Assembly (NCBI RefSeq): GCF_000255455.1
Contig: NZ_JH621269.1
Location: 1 to 58,291, forward strand
Direction: 5' to 3'
DNA: 58,291 bases
Source: Aquimarina agarilytica ZC1
GTDB lineage: Bacteria > Bacteroidota > Bacteroidia > Flavobacteriales > Flavobacteriaceae
Below are positions 9,663-19,002 of the stretch, piece by piece; position 1 is the first letter of the stretch; each line of letters begins with the position of its first letter. The position numbers and the translations under genes were made by a program. The notes under the pieces were generated by a model. The model saw nothing but the letters and a program-made list of their open reading frames with translations, was not told where the DNA came from and searched no databases.

Positions 9663-9684
9663 ATAAAAAAGAAAATTGCTTTAA

Positions 9685-12216
9685 ATGAATTTACGTATCG
9701 TTTACTTATTTACTTGTTTTATATTTATTTTAACAGGAACATTAAATGCACAACATATCGTGTGGCAAAAAACAGTTGATAATACTTTTTTACTTGACAC
9801 ACAAAAGCTTGCAAATGCACTAAAACATGTTTCAAAGGAAACAAAAACTAAAATAAGGATTAGTTTCCCTAATCAGCATGGAATACTGGTTGACTTTATT
9901 ATTGAAGACAATGCTGTACTTCCTAAAGAATTACAAAAAAAATTCCCTTTAATTCATTCCTACAAAGGGATATCCATAAATAACCCAGAGCTTCAACTTA
10001 TTTTTACCTGTACCGAGACTGGTATTACAGCAACTTTAATACACAAAGACGAAACATGGCATATAAAAGAAGGAAAAAATAAATCAGAATATCACGTTAT
10101 CACTTCAAAGGAAACAATTCCTACAAACCCAATCTTTGATTGTAAAGCTGCAAATCATAGTGATACTAAAAATGATTTTAAAGCAACAATACAGCAAAAG
10201 AAAAAAGCTGCCAAAATTGGAGATAAGCAACTTAGAGTATTACGAACAGCCATAGCAGTAACTGATGATTATACTAGGTTTTTTAGTAGCAAAGCGGGAG
10301 TAACTAATGGAAGTGAAAATCAAAAAAAAGCTGCTGCTCTTGGAGGAATCGTAGCTTCATTAAATCGAATAAATGTTGTTTACGAACGAGATTTAGGAAT
10401 ACGTCTAGAACTTATTCCTAACAATGATGATATTATTTTTTTAAACACACAACCTGATCGATTTACTACCAAAAGTTTTGATGAGTTAAGCGACTTATCT
10501 GACACTGTGATTGATGAAATAATTGGTCAAGATAATTATGATATTGGCCACTTATTAACCACACATGTGTTAGGTGGACTTGCAAGGATTGGTGCATTAT
10601 GTGGTAATGGGAAAGGTGTAGGTGTTACTGGGTTTAATAAACCTGAAGGGGATTTTTTTGATATCACTTTTTTTGCGCATGAACTAGGACATCAGTTTGG
10701 TGCTCACCATACACAAAACTATCCTTGTCAAAGAGACGATGCCACAGCTGTTGAAACAGGAGAAGGAACAACGATAATGGGATATGCAGGTGGCCCATGT
10801 GATGTACCCGCTGTAGTTATTCAAAAATCAAGTGATGATTATTTTCATTATGTAAGTATACAAGAAATAAAAACTTATATCGAATTTGGAGCTAGTTGCA
10901 TTCCTACACAACCTATCACTAATAAATTACCTTCAATTGAACCTTTAAAAGAATTTAATATACCGGTTAGTACTGCTTTTGCTCTCGAAGCCATTGTTAA
11001 TGACCGTGATGAAGATAGATTAACATATACATGGGAACAGATAGATAATGATCGTGCTATTGCACCTCCTGTATCATCATCAAGTGTAGGTCCACTGTTT
11101 AGATCCTTACCTCCTAACCCATCTCCTAGAAGGGATTTCCCAGAAAAACTAGGAGTAAGTACCAAATGGGAAGTATTACCTAGTGTTCCAAGAGCTATGA
11201 ATTTCGGCCTTACTGTTCGTGATGGCAAACCCGGAGGTGTTTCCTTTTTAAAAGTTACTGTTAATGCTATTGATACTGGAGCTGGTATATTTGAAATTAC
11301 TTCTCAAAATTCAAATGTTTCTTATGACCAAAATAGTATTCAAGAGGTGACATGGAATGTTGCCGGTACAACTGCTAATGGAATAGATGTTAGTGATGTT
11401 AAAATAGAAATATCGTTTGATGGAGGAGTTACATATCCTACTATCCTTGCAGAATCAACTCCTAATGATGGATCCGAAAATATTCGCATACCAGAAGGGA
11501 TTACAACTTCACAAGCTAGAATTAGAGTTAGCGCATTAAAACACATATTTTATGCTGTGAATAAAAGTGATTTTAATATTGGCGATGTGGTTTTACCATT
11601 AGTTCCCGAAGCACGAGTTTCTAGTAGACAACGTAAAAAAGATAACCTATTAATTTTTAGAATTAAAACATCTGAAAAAGTTACTGATCCTGTAAAAATA
11701 TTTTATTCATTCGAAGCTGTTCCTTCTAATGAAGTGATCGACTTTAGCGGAAAAGTTAAATTTTCAACCGATGGTGGGGATAGTTATCAAAATGTAAACG
11801 AAGACTTTGTCACACTACCTGCAAATTCTGATGAGCTTATTATTGCTTTACCTTTAACTAATTCTTCCGGAATTAACGATCCAGATAAAATAAAATTAGT
11901 CTTAAACATTCCTGAAGGTGTAAGTAATCCTAACCTAACAAGTATAGGAACACTAGCTAAAAAACAACTAGACATAAAAGAAAATATTATTGTATACCCT
12001 AATCCTTCAAATGGTAAAGTTACTCTAGAGATATTAACCATTCCCTTAAATGGTTATGAAGCTGTTATTTATAATTTAGAAGGAAAACCATTATTTGAGT
12101 ATTCTTTTTTAACTCAAATAGAAACCTTAGACCTAAACTCTCTTTCCCCAGGACTTTATATTTTAAGTGTCACTATTAATGGTGAAAATGCCATTCGAAA
12201 AATTGTGATTGATTGA
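9685..12216 (+). CDS. Reprolysin-like zinc metalloprotease, T9SS substrate
   Basis: This 843-residue secreted protein has a signal peptide (MNLRIVYLFTCFIFILTGTL), a propeptide (about 25-165), a reprolysin-like catalytic domain with the zinc motif HELGHQFGAHH near 332-342 (three His ligands, Glu base) and a downstream Met-turn (TTIMGYAG). Ig-like/Calx-beta-like modules follow, then a type A T9SS sorting domain (VYPNPSNGKVTLEI to the C-terminus). It should be exported by Sec, passed through T9SS and anchored or released at the surface. It lies 22 bases after the aquaporin gene and is paralogous to the next gene. Confidence 0.9.
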   Translation: MNLRIVYLFTCFIFILTGTLNAQHIVWQKTVDNTFLLDTQKLANALKHVSKETKTKIRISFPNQHGILVDFIIEDNAVLPKELQKKFPLIHSYKGISINNPELQLIFTCTETGITATLIHKDETWHIKEGKNKSEYHVITSKETIPTNPIFDCKAANHSDTKNDFKATIQQKKKAAKIGDKQLRVLRTAIAVTDDYTRFFSSKAGVTNGSENQKKAAALGGIVASLNRINVVYERDLGIRLELIPNNDDIIFLNTQPDRFTTKSFDELSDLSDTVIDEIIGQDNYDIGHLLTTHVLGGLARIGALCGNGKGVGVTGFNKPEGDFFDITFFAHELGHQFGAHHTQNYPCQRDDATAVETGEGTTIMGYAGGPCDVPAVVIQKSSDDYFHYVSIQEIKTYIEFGASCIPTQPITNKLPSIEPLKEFNIPVSTAFALEAIVNDRDEDRLTYTWEQIDNDRAIAPPVSSSSVGPLFRSLPPNPSPRRDFPEKLGVSTKWEVLPSVPRAMNFGLTVRDGKPGGVSFLKVTVNAIDTGAGIFEITSQNSNVSYDQNSIQEVTWNVAGTTANGIDVSDVKIEISFDGGVTYPTILAESTPNDGSENIRIPEGITTSQARIRVSALKHIFYAVNKSDFNIGDVVLPLVPEARVSSRQRKKDNLLIFRIKTSEKVTDPVKIFYSFEAVPSNEVIDFSGKVKFSTDGGDSYQNVNEDFVTLPANSDELIIALPLTNSSGINDPDKIKLVLNIPEGVSNPNLTSIGTLAKKQLDIKENIIVYPNPSNGKVTLEILTIPLNGYEAVIYNLEGKPLFEYSFLTQIETLDLNSLSPGLYILSVTINGENAIRKIVID

Positions 12217-12231
12217 CATTTATCACAATTT
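12200..12231 (+). terminator. Possible terminator hairpin across the stop codon
   Basis: A perfect 10-bp inverted repeat (AAATTGTGAT at 12200-12209 and its complement at 12222-12231) spans the protease stop codon. No clear T-run follows, so termination is only suggested. Confidence 0.3.
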
Positions 12232-12711
12232 AAGAAGGTAAATTCTTTCAAATAACAATAACGCCTATAACACCATCATAAAACACTAAAAAACAATTAT
12301 TTAAACAACACTACTCTGGTAGCACAATTAACCCTAGAGTTAATAATTATCTTTCCACATAATAGTATTAAATCATTTCAAACTACTCTAAATTTAGGCT
12401 TAAAAAAAGTCAATTACCTAAAAATCAATACTTAATAAATTAATTTTTTAAATAATTTTTATATATTAGAGGAATAAACTTACATAAATATTTATTTACA
12501 ATGTCAACACACACACTAAATAAGTTTATTTGATTTTAAAAAAATATTCCTAAAATATAATTTAAGGCTAATACTATTAAAAACAATTTACATACTCTTT
12601 ATAAAACATATTATATTAATCCTTTTATGTGTAAGTTTTTTATTTATTGAAAGAAACATCAAATGGTACAATTGTAATAAATCATAACTACCATTTACTA
12701 ACTGAGGTTAA
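12232..12711. other. AT-rich gap between protease paralogues, no gene seen
   Basis: About 480 bases of very AT-rich sequence hold no ORF longer than a few codons with protein-like composition, no tRNA-like fold and no strong hairpin. It presumably carries the promoter of the second protease gene, but I could not pick a convincing TTG/TAnnTTTG pair. Confidence 0.5.
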
Positions 12712-15090
12712 ATGCTTCAATATATCATGATTCTGATTTTCGCTTTTGGCGTAAATAATCCAGTCCTAATCAACCACTGGAGCAGAATAACTCATGAAAA
12801 ATTTGAATGGCCAAAAAAAAATAATCAAAATTCTAAAAATCAACTATTTACTAAAAAAATAACCTCAAAAACAAAAGAAATACTAACACAAACTCCTTTA
12901 TTAATCACGTTTCCAAAAAAAAAATCTAATAGCTGTAAGGCTAAAATTTTTAAAGTAAAATCAAAAAAAAACACTTTAAAGCATGCTTCATCTAACAGAT
13001 TTAGATTAAATAATAGTCCGTTTACGGAGCTTATTAAAGTAAGGATTGCTATAATGACAACAGGGGAATATGCTCAGTATCACATAAAAAAGCATCATGC
13101 TGAACTATTACCTAGAAATAAACAAAAAGAAATTGTTCTGAACGCTATAGAATATAGTCTCAAAGAAATTAACAAAATATTTAATCGAGATTTAGGAATA
13201 CAACTCATATTAACTAAAAATAACGACCAATTAATTTTTATAAACCCTGAGACTGATGGATTAAGCAATAACAACCAACGTAAACTTATTTTAGAAGCCC
13301 CTTTGAAACTTAAATCTTTAATACACGAAAGTAACTACGATATAGCACAAACTTTAGGAACCTTTAAAGGAGGTATTAGTTCACGTAGCGTGGCATTTAC
13401 CAACAGAAAAGCTAATGGAATTACAGGCTATCCAATACCTGAGGGTAAGTTATTCAATATTGATTATTTATCCCATGAAATAGCACATCAATTAGGTGCA
13501 ACGCATACTCAAAACAGCAATTGTTCTCGAGATAAACAAAGCGCTGTTGAACCAGGAAGTGGACATACCATTATGAGCTATGCTGGCATTTGTAATCTCC
13601 CCAATAGTAATATTTCAACTACCTCAAAACCTTACTTTCATAGTAAAAGTATTGAACAAGTTCATACCTATTTAAAATCAAAAATAGATATCGGAACCAA
13701 TTCTTTGAATATTTTAAAGCCTATACCCAATTATTCTATTCCTTTGGAAACACCTTTTGAAATCAAATTGAATACCACTATCCCTAAAAATGATTTCATT
13801 AGTTTTACTTGTGAACAAATTGATATTGCACCAACAATATTCCCCCCATTAAGTGAAGCAAAAAATGGCCCCATTTTTACATCTCAGCCTCCAAATATTC
13901 ATAATATTATTTCCTTTCCTAAAAAGGACCTCGTAATCAATAACCATAATTCTTCAAAATATGGAGTTTTAGCTACAGTTCCACGTAACTATTCTTTTAT
14001 TGCTTCTGCAAGAAACACAACACCTAAACAGCAAGGAACATCTATTCAAAAATTTAATGTTACCGTAACCGATAGTCCTAAATTTGAAGCAATCTCACAG
14101 AATACGAACAATATTACATGGAAAACTAACAGCATACAAAAAATTACTTGGAATGTAGGTACTACCAACTCCGCTCCTATTCATACTAAAAATGTATGTA
14201 TTCTTTTATCAACTGATAATGGAAAAACTTTCCAAACACTTTTAAAAAGTACCCCCAATGATGGAGAAGCTACTATTAGTGTTCCTTCTAATATTCAATC
14301 AAATGAATGCCGAATAAAGATAAAATCAATAGATAATATCTTTTACTGCCTTAACAAAAAAATGTTTTCAATAGGCAAAGACATTAGTATCAAAAAATTC
14401 ACTTTGAATGATTTAGAAGATATTAAACAAAAAAAACTAATTCAAGAAATAATACATGTCGATGAAGATTTTAATCCACAGGATTTACAAATCCAATTAC
14501 AACTAACACATGCAAAGATTAATGATCTCATCATTAGTATTGAAAACCCAGCAAAACAAAAAGTAACCTTATGGAATCAAAATTGTTCAAACGAACAACA
14601 TATTGACCTTACTTTTAAAGATCTTGAACAAATCATTCCTTGGGGAACATCCATTCATGGAGGCGAGGTATGTGATGAAATAGTTTCAGGTTACAGAAAC
14701 CCTTTTGATTCTTTAAAAAAGTTAATAGGTCCAACAAAAGGAGATTGGATTCTAACCATAAAATCTACAAATACAGAAAACGCTATAATTTTAAAAAAAT
14801 TCAACCTACAATTTGAAGTAAATAATGCGTCCACTTCAAAAGTAACTCAAAAAATTAGCATAACTCCTAACCCTGCTTTTGATAAATTTACTGTTGAACT
14901 AGTGGATACAAATAAGAATAATGAAAATAGCATCGATTTCTACACTACTTCGGGAAATTTAATTAAAACGATAAAACTTTCAAACCGAAAAATACAATCC
15001 ATACCAACAGAAAACTTACTTAGTGGACTATATCTTTTAAAAATCAAGAATGGAAAATCAAGTTTTAATCAAAAATTAATCATTAAATAA
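12712..15090 (+). CDS. Reprolysin-like zinc metalloprotease with P-domain, T9SS substrate
   Basis: This 792-residue paralogue of the preceding protease has zinc motif HEIAHQLGATH near 253-263 and Met-turn TIMSYAG. An Ig-like region follows, and then, unlike the first copy, a proprotein-convertase P-like domain (about 560-710, with WGTSIHGGEVCDEI and GDWILTI). It ends in a T9SS sorting domain (ITPNPAFDKFTVELV). The N-terminus is odd: a short hydrophobic segment and ~80 Lys-rich residues replace the propeptide of the first copy. ATG 12712 is the first in frame. Probably the product of duplication and domain shuffling. Confidence 0.85.
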   Translation: MLQYIMILIFAFGVNNPVLINHWSRITHEKFEWPKKNNQNSKNQLFTKKITSKTKEILTQTPLLITFPKKKSNSCKAKIFKVKSKKNTLKHASSNRFRLNNSPFTELIKVRIAIMTTGEYAQYHIKKHHAELLPRNKQKEIVLNAIEYSLKEINKIFNRDLGIQLILTKNNDQLIFINPETDGLSNNNQRKLILEAPLKLKSLIHESNYDIAQTLGTFKGGISSRSVAFTNRKANGITGYPIPEGKLFNIDYLSHEIAHQLGATHTQNSNCSRDKQSAVEPGSGHTIMSYAGICNLPNSNISTTSKPYFHSKSIEQVHTYLKSKIDIGTNSLNILKPIPNYSIPLETPFEIKLNTTIPKNDFISFTCEQIDIAPTIFPPLSEAKNGPIFTSQPPNIHNIISFPKKDLVINNHNSSKYGVLATVPRNYSFIASARNTTPKQQGTSIQKFNVTVTDSPKFEAISQNTNNITWKTNSIQKITWNVGTTNSAPIHTKNVCILLSTDNGKTFQTLLKSTPNDGEATISVPSNIQSNECRIKIKSIDNIFYCLNKKMFSIGKDISIKKFTLNDLEDIKQKKLIQEIIHVDEDFNPQDLQIQLQLTHAKINDLIISIENPAKQKVTLWNQNCSNEQHIDLTFKDLEQIIPWGTSIHGGEVCDEIVSGYRNPFDSLKKLIGPTKGDWILTIKSTNTENAIILKKFNLQFEVNNASTSKVTQKISITPNPAFDKFTVELVDTNKNNENSIDFYTTSGNLIKTIKLSNRKIQSIPTENLLSGLYLLKIKNGKSSFNQKLIIK

Positions 15091-15386
15091 ATGAACCACT
15101 ATAAACTTAAAGTACCATAGTTTCTGTTATTACTGAAAGTCACCATATTTTTAACATCCATTTTTACTCTTATCTATTAATTTAATAAATATATAAAAAT
15201 CCAAGAGTTAAAAGCTAACTGCCAATGGCTCTTTGCCCTATTTTTAGAAGCTAAAAGCGAAATGCACTAAAGTGCATAGTTCTAACTACTCCTGAGGTCA
15301 ATAAAAAAAGTCCAATTCATAAAAATTTTATATTGTTTAACAATTTACATTAATATATTAAACAAAATAAGAGTATTTTTGAATCT
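15091..15386. promoter_or_regulatory. Gap upstream of photolyase operon with TTGTTTAA/TTAAACAA dyad
   Basis: No gene is seen. The gap holds an inverted repeat, TTGTTTAA at 15333-15340 and TTAAACAA at 15358-15365, centre-to-centre 25 bases, and TATTTTTG (15374-15381) only six bases before the ATG. A spaced AACA-type dyad in front of a photolyase operon would suit a MerR/CarH-type light regulator, but the match is only suggestive. Confidence 0.3.
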
Positions 15387-15842
15387 ATGAAAACTTATAA
15401 ACTTGAAGCTGAAATTGAATTGCCTATTTCTATTGAAAAAGCTTGGGATTTCTTTTCAAATCCAAACAATCTGACCAAAATAATGCCTAAAAGTATGAAG
15501 TTTGAAGTTATTGAAGGGGCTAGCTTACCGCTTTTTCCTGGTCAAGTTATTCAATATACGGTAACTCCATTAGCCTTTTTTAAAACTACATGGTTATCAG
15601 AAATAAATCACATTAAAAAACCACATTTTTTTGTTGATACACAATTGGAAGGGCCCTACAAACTTTGGCATCACAAACATTTTCTAAAAGAAACCTCTAA
15701 CGGTACATTAATTACAGATGTTATCCATTATCAGGTCCCTTTCGGTATTATAGGCCGTTTATTACATCCCATAATTATCAAACCTAAACTGGATAAGATA
15801 TTTGAATACAGAACAAAAAATATAACTAGTCTTTTTAATTAA
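15387..15842 (+). CDS. SRPBCC family protein (START-like ligand-binding fold)
   Basis: This 151-residue single-domain protein begins with the SRPBCC strand (YKLEAEIELPISIEKAWDFF), then NPNNLTKIMP, and continues through GPYKLWHHKHFL and TDVIHYQVPFG, as in COQ10/cyclase-like members that bind hydrophobic ligands. It is the first gene of a tight operon with an SDR (7-base gap) and a photolyase (3-base gap). This trio recurs in Bacteroidota, which suggests a role tied to light damage or a photolyase-related cofactor or pigment, but the ligand is unknown. Confidence 0.8.
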   Translation: MKTYKLEAEIELPISIEKAWDFFSNPNNLTKIMPKSMKFEVIEGASLPLFPGQVIQYTVTPLAFFKTTWLSEINHIKKPHFFVDTQLEGPYKLWHHKHFLKETSNGTLITDVIHYQVPFGIIGRLLHPIIIKPKLDKIFEYRTKNITSLFN

Positions 15843-15849
15843 ACATGCT

Positions 15850-16542
15850 ATGAAAAATATACTTTTAATTGGTGGATCCTATGGAATAGGAAACGAAATT
15901 GCTAAGCAGATGAAAGCCGAAGCTAACGTAATTGTAGCTTCGAGAACTAATAATGATTTACCAGAGGATGTTACTCATATCCCTTTTGACGCTGCAAAAA
16001 ATTCTATTTTAGAAATTGATCTACCCGAAGTTATTGATGGACTGGTATATTGCCCAGGTACCATCAATTTAAAACCCTTTAGTATGTTAAAACCTGAAGT
16101 TTTTGAAAGTGATTTACAGCTAAATTTTTTGTCACTAGTCAAAATTTTAAAAGAATTACACCCTAAACTAAAAGCTTCAACTCAAGCAAGTATTGTTGTT
16201 TTTAGTACCGTTGCTGTTAAAGTTGGTATGCCTTTCCATACTTCGGTTGCTGCAGCAAAGGGAGCTTTAGAAGGGTTTTCCAAGTCATTGGCAGCGGAAT
16301 GGGCTCCTCAAATAAGAGTTAATGTCATTGCTCCTTCATTAACAAATACACCTTTGGCAAAACGTTTGGTTTCAAATGAAGCCAAAATTGAAAAAATGAA
16401 TGAACGTCACCCTTTAAAGCGCATAGGCCAAAGTGAAGATATAGCCCATATGGCAAGCTTTTTACTCTCCGATAAATCATCATGGATTACCGGGCAAGTA
16501 ATGGGTGTAGATGGTGGTACGAGTACACTTAATTTGAGTTAA
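15850..16542 (+). CDS. SDR family NAD(P)-dependent oxidoreductase
   Basis: This is a 230-residue short-chain dehydrogenase/reductase. It has the nucleotide-binding motif GGSYGIGNEI near residues 8-17, the family's NAG-like motif as CPGT near 75, catalytic Ser in VVFSTVA, and a C-terminal WITGQVMGVDGG. The usual YxxxK is replaced: the equivalent segment reads HTSVAAAKGALEG, so Lys is kept but the catalytic Tyr appears absent (His-Thr-Ser precede). It lies between SRPBCC and photolyase genes with gaps of 7 and 3 bases, so it is cotranscribed. Substrate unknown. Confidence 0.85.
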   Translation: MKNILLIGGSYGIGNEIAKQMKAEANVIVASRTNNDLPEDVTHIPFDAAKNSILEIDLPEVIDGLVYCPGTINLKPFSMLKPEVFESDLQLNFLSLVKILKELHPKLKASTQASIVVFSTVAVKVGMPFHTSVAAAKGALEGFSKSLAAEWAPQIRVNVIAPSLTNTPLAKRLVSNEAKIEKMNERHPLKRIGQSEDIAHMASFLLSDKSSWITGQVMGVDGGTSTLNLS

Positions 16543-16545
16543 CAA

Positions 16546-17847
16546 ATGACAGATATTACAATTTTTTGGTTCAGAAGAGATTTACGCTTAACTGATAATA
16601 CAGGACTTTTCTTCGCGTTAAGCGAAAACAAAAATGTATTGCCCATTTTTATTTTTGATACAGAAATTCTTAATAGCCTCCCTAAAAAAGATGCTCGGTT
16701 AAATTTTATATATGATTCTTTATTAGAAATCAATTTACAACTGAATAAAGAAAATAAGGGAATCTCACTTTACCATGGCAAACCACTGGATATTTTTAAA
16801 CAACTATGTAAGGAAATTAATATCACCTCGGTATATACCAATCATGATTACGAGCCTTATGCTCAAAATCGTGATACAGAAATTGCTGATTTTTTAAATA
16901 CCAATGGAATTCCTTTTAAAACGTATAAAGACCAAGTTTATTTTGAAAAAAATGAAATTGTAAAGGCCGATGGCTCTCCTTACATGGTCTACACTCCGTA
17001 CAAAAACAAATGGAAAGATCTATTTAAAACTACAGAATTTATTCAATATCCAAGTGAAGATTACTTAGCAAATATATACGAACATTTTAATTATACTAGC
17101 CTAAGCTTAGAACTACTTGGATTTGAAAAATCTGATATAAAAGTACTCCCTTTTACAGCCACACCAAGCTTAATTGAAGGATACGAAGACACTAGAAATA
17201 TTCCAAGCAATCAAAATGGTACCTCAAAACTTGGACCTCATTTGCGTTTTGGAACAGTAAGCATACGTGAAATGATCAAAAAAGCCATTGCCCAAAAAAA
17301 TGAGGTTTTTTGGTCTGAACTTATTTGGCGAGAATTTTTCATGCAAATTCTTTGGCATTTTCCACATACGCAACACGCATGTTTTAAACCTAAATATGAT
17401 CGCATTCAATGGCGTAATAATGAAATGGAATTTGAAAAATGGAAAAAAGGTGAGACCGGTTATCCTTTAGTTGATGCAGGTATCCGCGAATTAAATACTA
17501 CTGGATACATGCATAATAGAGTACGTATGCTTGTAGGAAGCTTTTTATGCAAACACCTACTTATAGATTGGCGTTGGGGCGAAGCCTATTTTGCCGAAAA
17601 ATTACTAGATTATGAACTCTCATCAAATATTGGCAATTGGCAATGGGTCGCTGGAACTGGAGTAGATGCAGCTCCTTACTTTAGAATTTTTAACCCTACA
17701 ACTCAAATACAAAAATTTGATAAACAACATATTTATATTAAACGTTGGGTAAAGGATTTAAATGAACTCACTTACCCAACACCAATGGTTGATCATAAAA
17801 TGGCTCGAGAACGCTGTCTATCTACATACAAACTTGCACTAACCTAA
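16546..17847 (+). CDS. phrB: Deoxyribodipyrimidine photolyase (CPD class I type)
   Basis: This 433-residue flavoprotein uses light to split cyclobutane pyrimidine dimers. The N-terminal antenna domain begins ITIFWFRRDLRLTDN. The FAD domain carries the CPD-binding SELIWREF (Glu and Trp equivalent to E. coli E274/W277), TGYMHNRVRM (Asn and Met), and SSNIGNWQWVAGTG with the FAD-N5-facing Asn kept, followed by PYFRIFNP. These residues favour repair activity over a cryptochrome role. Length is slightly below the 450-480 usual for the class. It is last in the SRPBCC-SDR-phr operon. Confidence 0.92.
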   Translation: MTDITIFWFRRDLRLTDNTGLFFALSENKNVLPIFIFDTEILNSLPKKDARLNFIYDSLLEINLQLNKENKGISLYHGKPLDIFKQLCKEINITSVYTNHDYEPYAQNRDTEIADFLNTNGIPFKTYKDQVYFEKNEIVKADGSPYMVYTPYKNKWKDLFKTTEFIQYPSEDYLANIYEHFNYTSLSLELLGFEKSDIKVLPFTATPSLIEGYEDTRNIPSNQNGTSKLGPHLRFGTVSIREMIKKAIAQKNEVFWSELIWREFFMQILWHFPHTQHACFKPKYDRIQWRNNEMEFEKWKKGETGYPLVDAGIRELNTTGYMHNRVRMLVGSFLCKHLLIDWRWGEAYFAEKLLDYELSSNIGNWQWVAGTGVDAAPYFRIFNPTTQIQKFDKQHIYIKRWVKDLNELTYPTPMVDHKMARERCLSTYKLALT

Positions 17848-17930
17848 ATTTCTTATTTTGTAAGAAAAAAGCCTTAACAAGCTTTCAAAATATAAGTTTT
17901 TTTATACCTTTATTTACAATCAAAAATTTT

Positions 17931-17957
17931 ACCCTTGTAGTTAAAATGTACAGGGGT
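17931..17957 (+). terminator. Possible terminator downstream of photolyase operon
   Basis: ACCCTTGTA (17931-17939) pairs with TACAGGGGT (17949-17957) with one G-T wobble, followed by a T-rich stretch. It sits 84 bases after the photolyase stop and 32 before mscS. Confidence 0.35.
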
Positions 17958-17988
17958 TATTTTATAGAATAACAATTAAAGTATCTAA

Positions 17989-18807
17989 ATGGATAAAGTA
18001 AATAAGTATATAGAAATTGTAACAGATAAAATTGTTTTTTTTGCTCCTAAAATAATTGTAGCTGCCCTCCTATTATGGATTGGATTTAAACTTATTAAAA
18101 AGGTAGATAAAATTGTCGGTAAAAGCTTGACTAAAATTCAAGTCTCAGATACTATGCGACCTTTTATTCTTTCACTACTTTCTACTATTTTAAAAATAAC
18201 CTTATTGCTTATTGCAGTATCTATACTTGGTGCCGAATTATCTGGATTAGCCACTATTGTTGCTGCTATGGGATTTGCTGTTGGCTTATCATTACAAGGT
18301 AGTTTAGGAAATTTTGCTTCCGGAATACTCATCCTATTTTTAAAACCTTACAAAGTAAATGATTGGATTGAAGTAGATGAAAAATTTGGGAAAGTTGAGG
18401 AAATTGGTATTTTTAGTACACTAATGATTACGCCAGGAAATAAAACATTGATCGTTCCTAATTCAAAGATTACGGATGGAGTGGTGACTAACTTTTCAAA
18501 AAAAGGAGTCGTTCGCCTTGAACTTAATGTACACATTCCCTACAGCGAAGATTTTCCAAAAGTGAAAAGTATTATAGAAAGGGAATTACTTTTGTTGCCT
18601 TCTGTACTTAATGAACCAACACCCGAAATAGGAATTGAAACCTTTGACACTCACAACGTACAGTTAGCCATTCGTCCTTTTGTTTTACCCGACAATTATT
18701 GGGTTGCTACTTTTGATACTCATGAAACCATAAAAAGAATTTTTAGCGAAAATAACGTTCAAGTAGCTTACTCAGAAGGAATTGAATTAGGGTTAATCGG
18801 GAAATAG
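17989..18807 (+). CDS. mscS: MscS-type mechanosensitive channel
   Basis: This 272-residue inner-membrane protein has three membrane segments and the pore helix GLSLQGSLGNFASGI (about 98-112), rich in Gly/Ala as in MscS TM3. The beta domain follows (KVNDWIEVDEKFGKVEEIG, then IVPNSKITDGVVTNFS) and then the mixed C-terminal domain. It opens under membrane tension to relieve hypo-osmotic shock. Size fits small MscS (~280 residues). It stands alone, between the photolyase operon and an inverted-repeat element. Confidence 0.9.
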   Translation: MDKVNKYIEIVTDKIVFFAPKIIVAALLLWIGFKLIKKVDKIVGKSLTKIQVSDTMRPFILSLLSTILKITLLLIAVSILGAELSGLATIVAAMGFAVGLSLQGSLGNFASGILILFLKPYKVNDWIEVDEKFGKVEEIGIFSTLMITPGNKTLIVPNSKITDGVVTNFSKKGVVRLELNVHIPYSEDFPKVKSIIERELLLLPSVLNEPTPEIGIETFDTHNVQLAIRPFVLPDNYWVATFDTHETIKRIFSENNVQVAYSEGIELGLIGK

Positions 18808-18886
18808 GTTTATATTTTTTATCACCTTCCAATGCTGCTTTCAGAAAAAGGTTAAAGCCTTTTAACATTGGTAATTCTTAGTAGAT

Positions 18887-18930
18887 TGTCCCGTTCTAAA
18901 TAACCTGTAATGATTATTTAGAACGGGACA
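18887..18930. repeat. 44-bp palindromic element with IS-like ends
   Basis: Perfect 17-bp inverted repeats (18887-18903 and 18914-18930, beginning TGTCCCGTTC) flank a 10-nt centre. The element starts TG and ends CA and is flanked on each side by GAT, a possible 3-bp target duplication. No T-run follows, so it is not a standard terminator. It looks like two transposon ends with nearly everything between them lost, or a MITE-like repeat. Confidence 0.5.
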
Positions 18931-19002
18931 GATCATAAAAAGACAAATCAATAATAAAATAATTTAACCCAAAATTTATATTTTATATAAACAAATATTA
19001 AA

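Noticed and set aside
15195..15290. attC-like or tRNA-like fold before the photolyase operon
   Set aside because: Only a short GCACT/AGTGC hairpin; no conserved core sites or acceptor stem.
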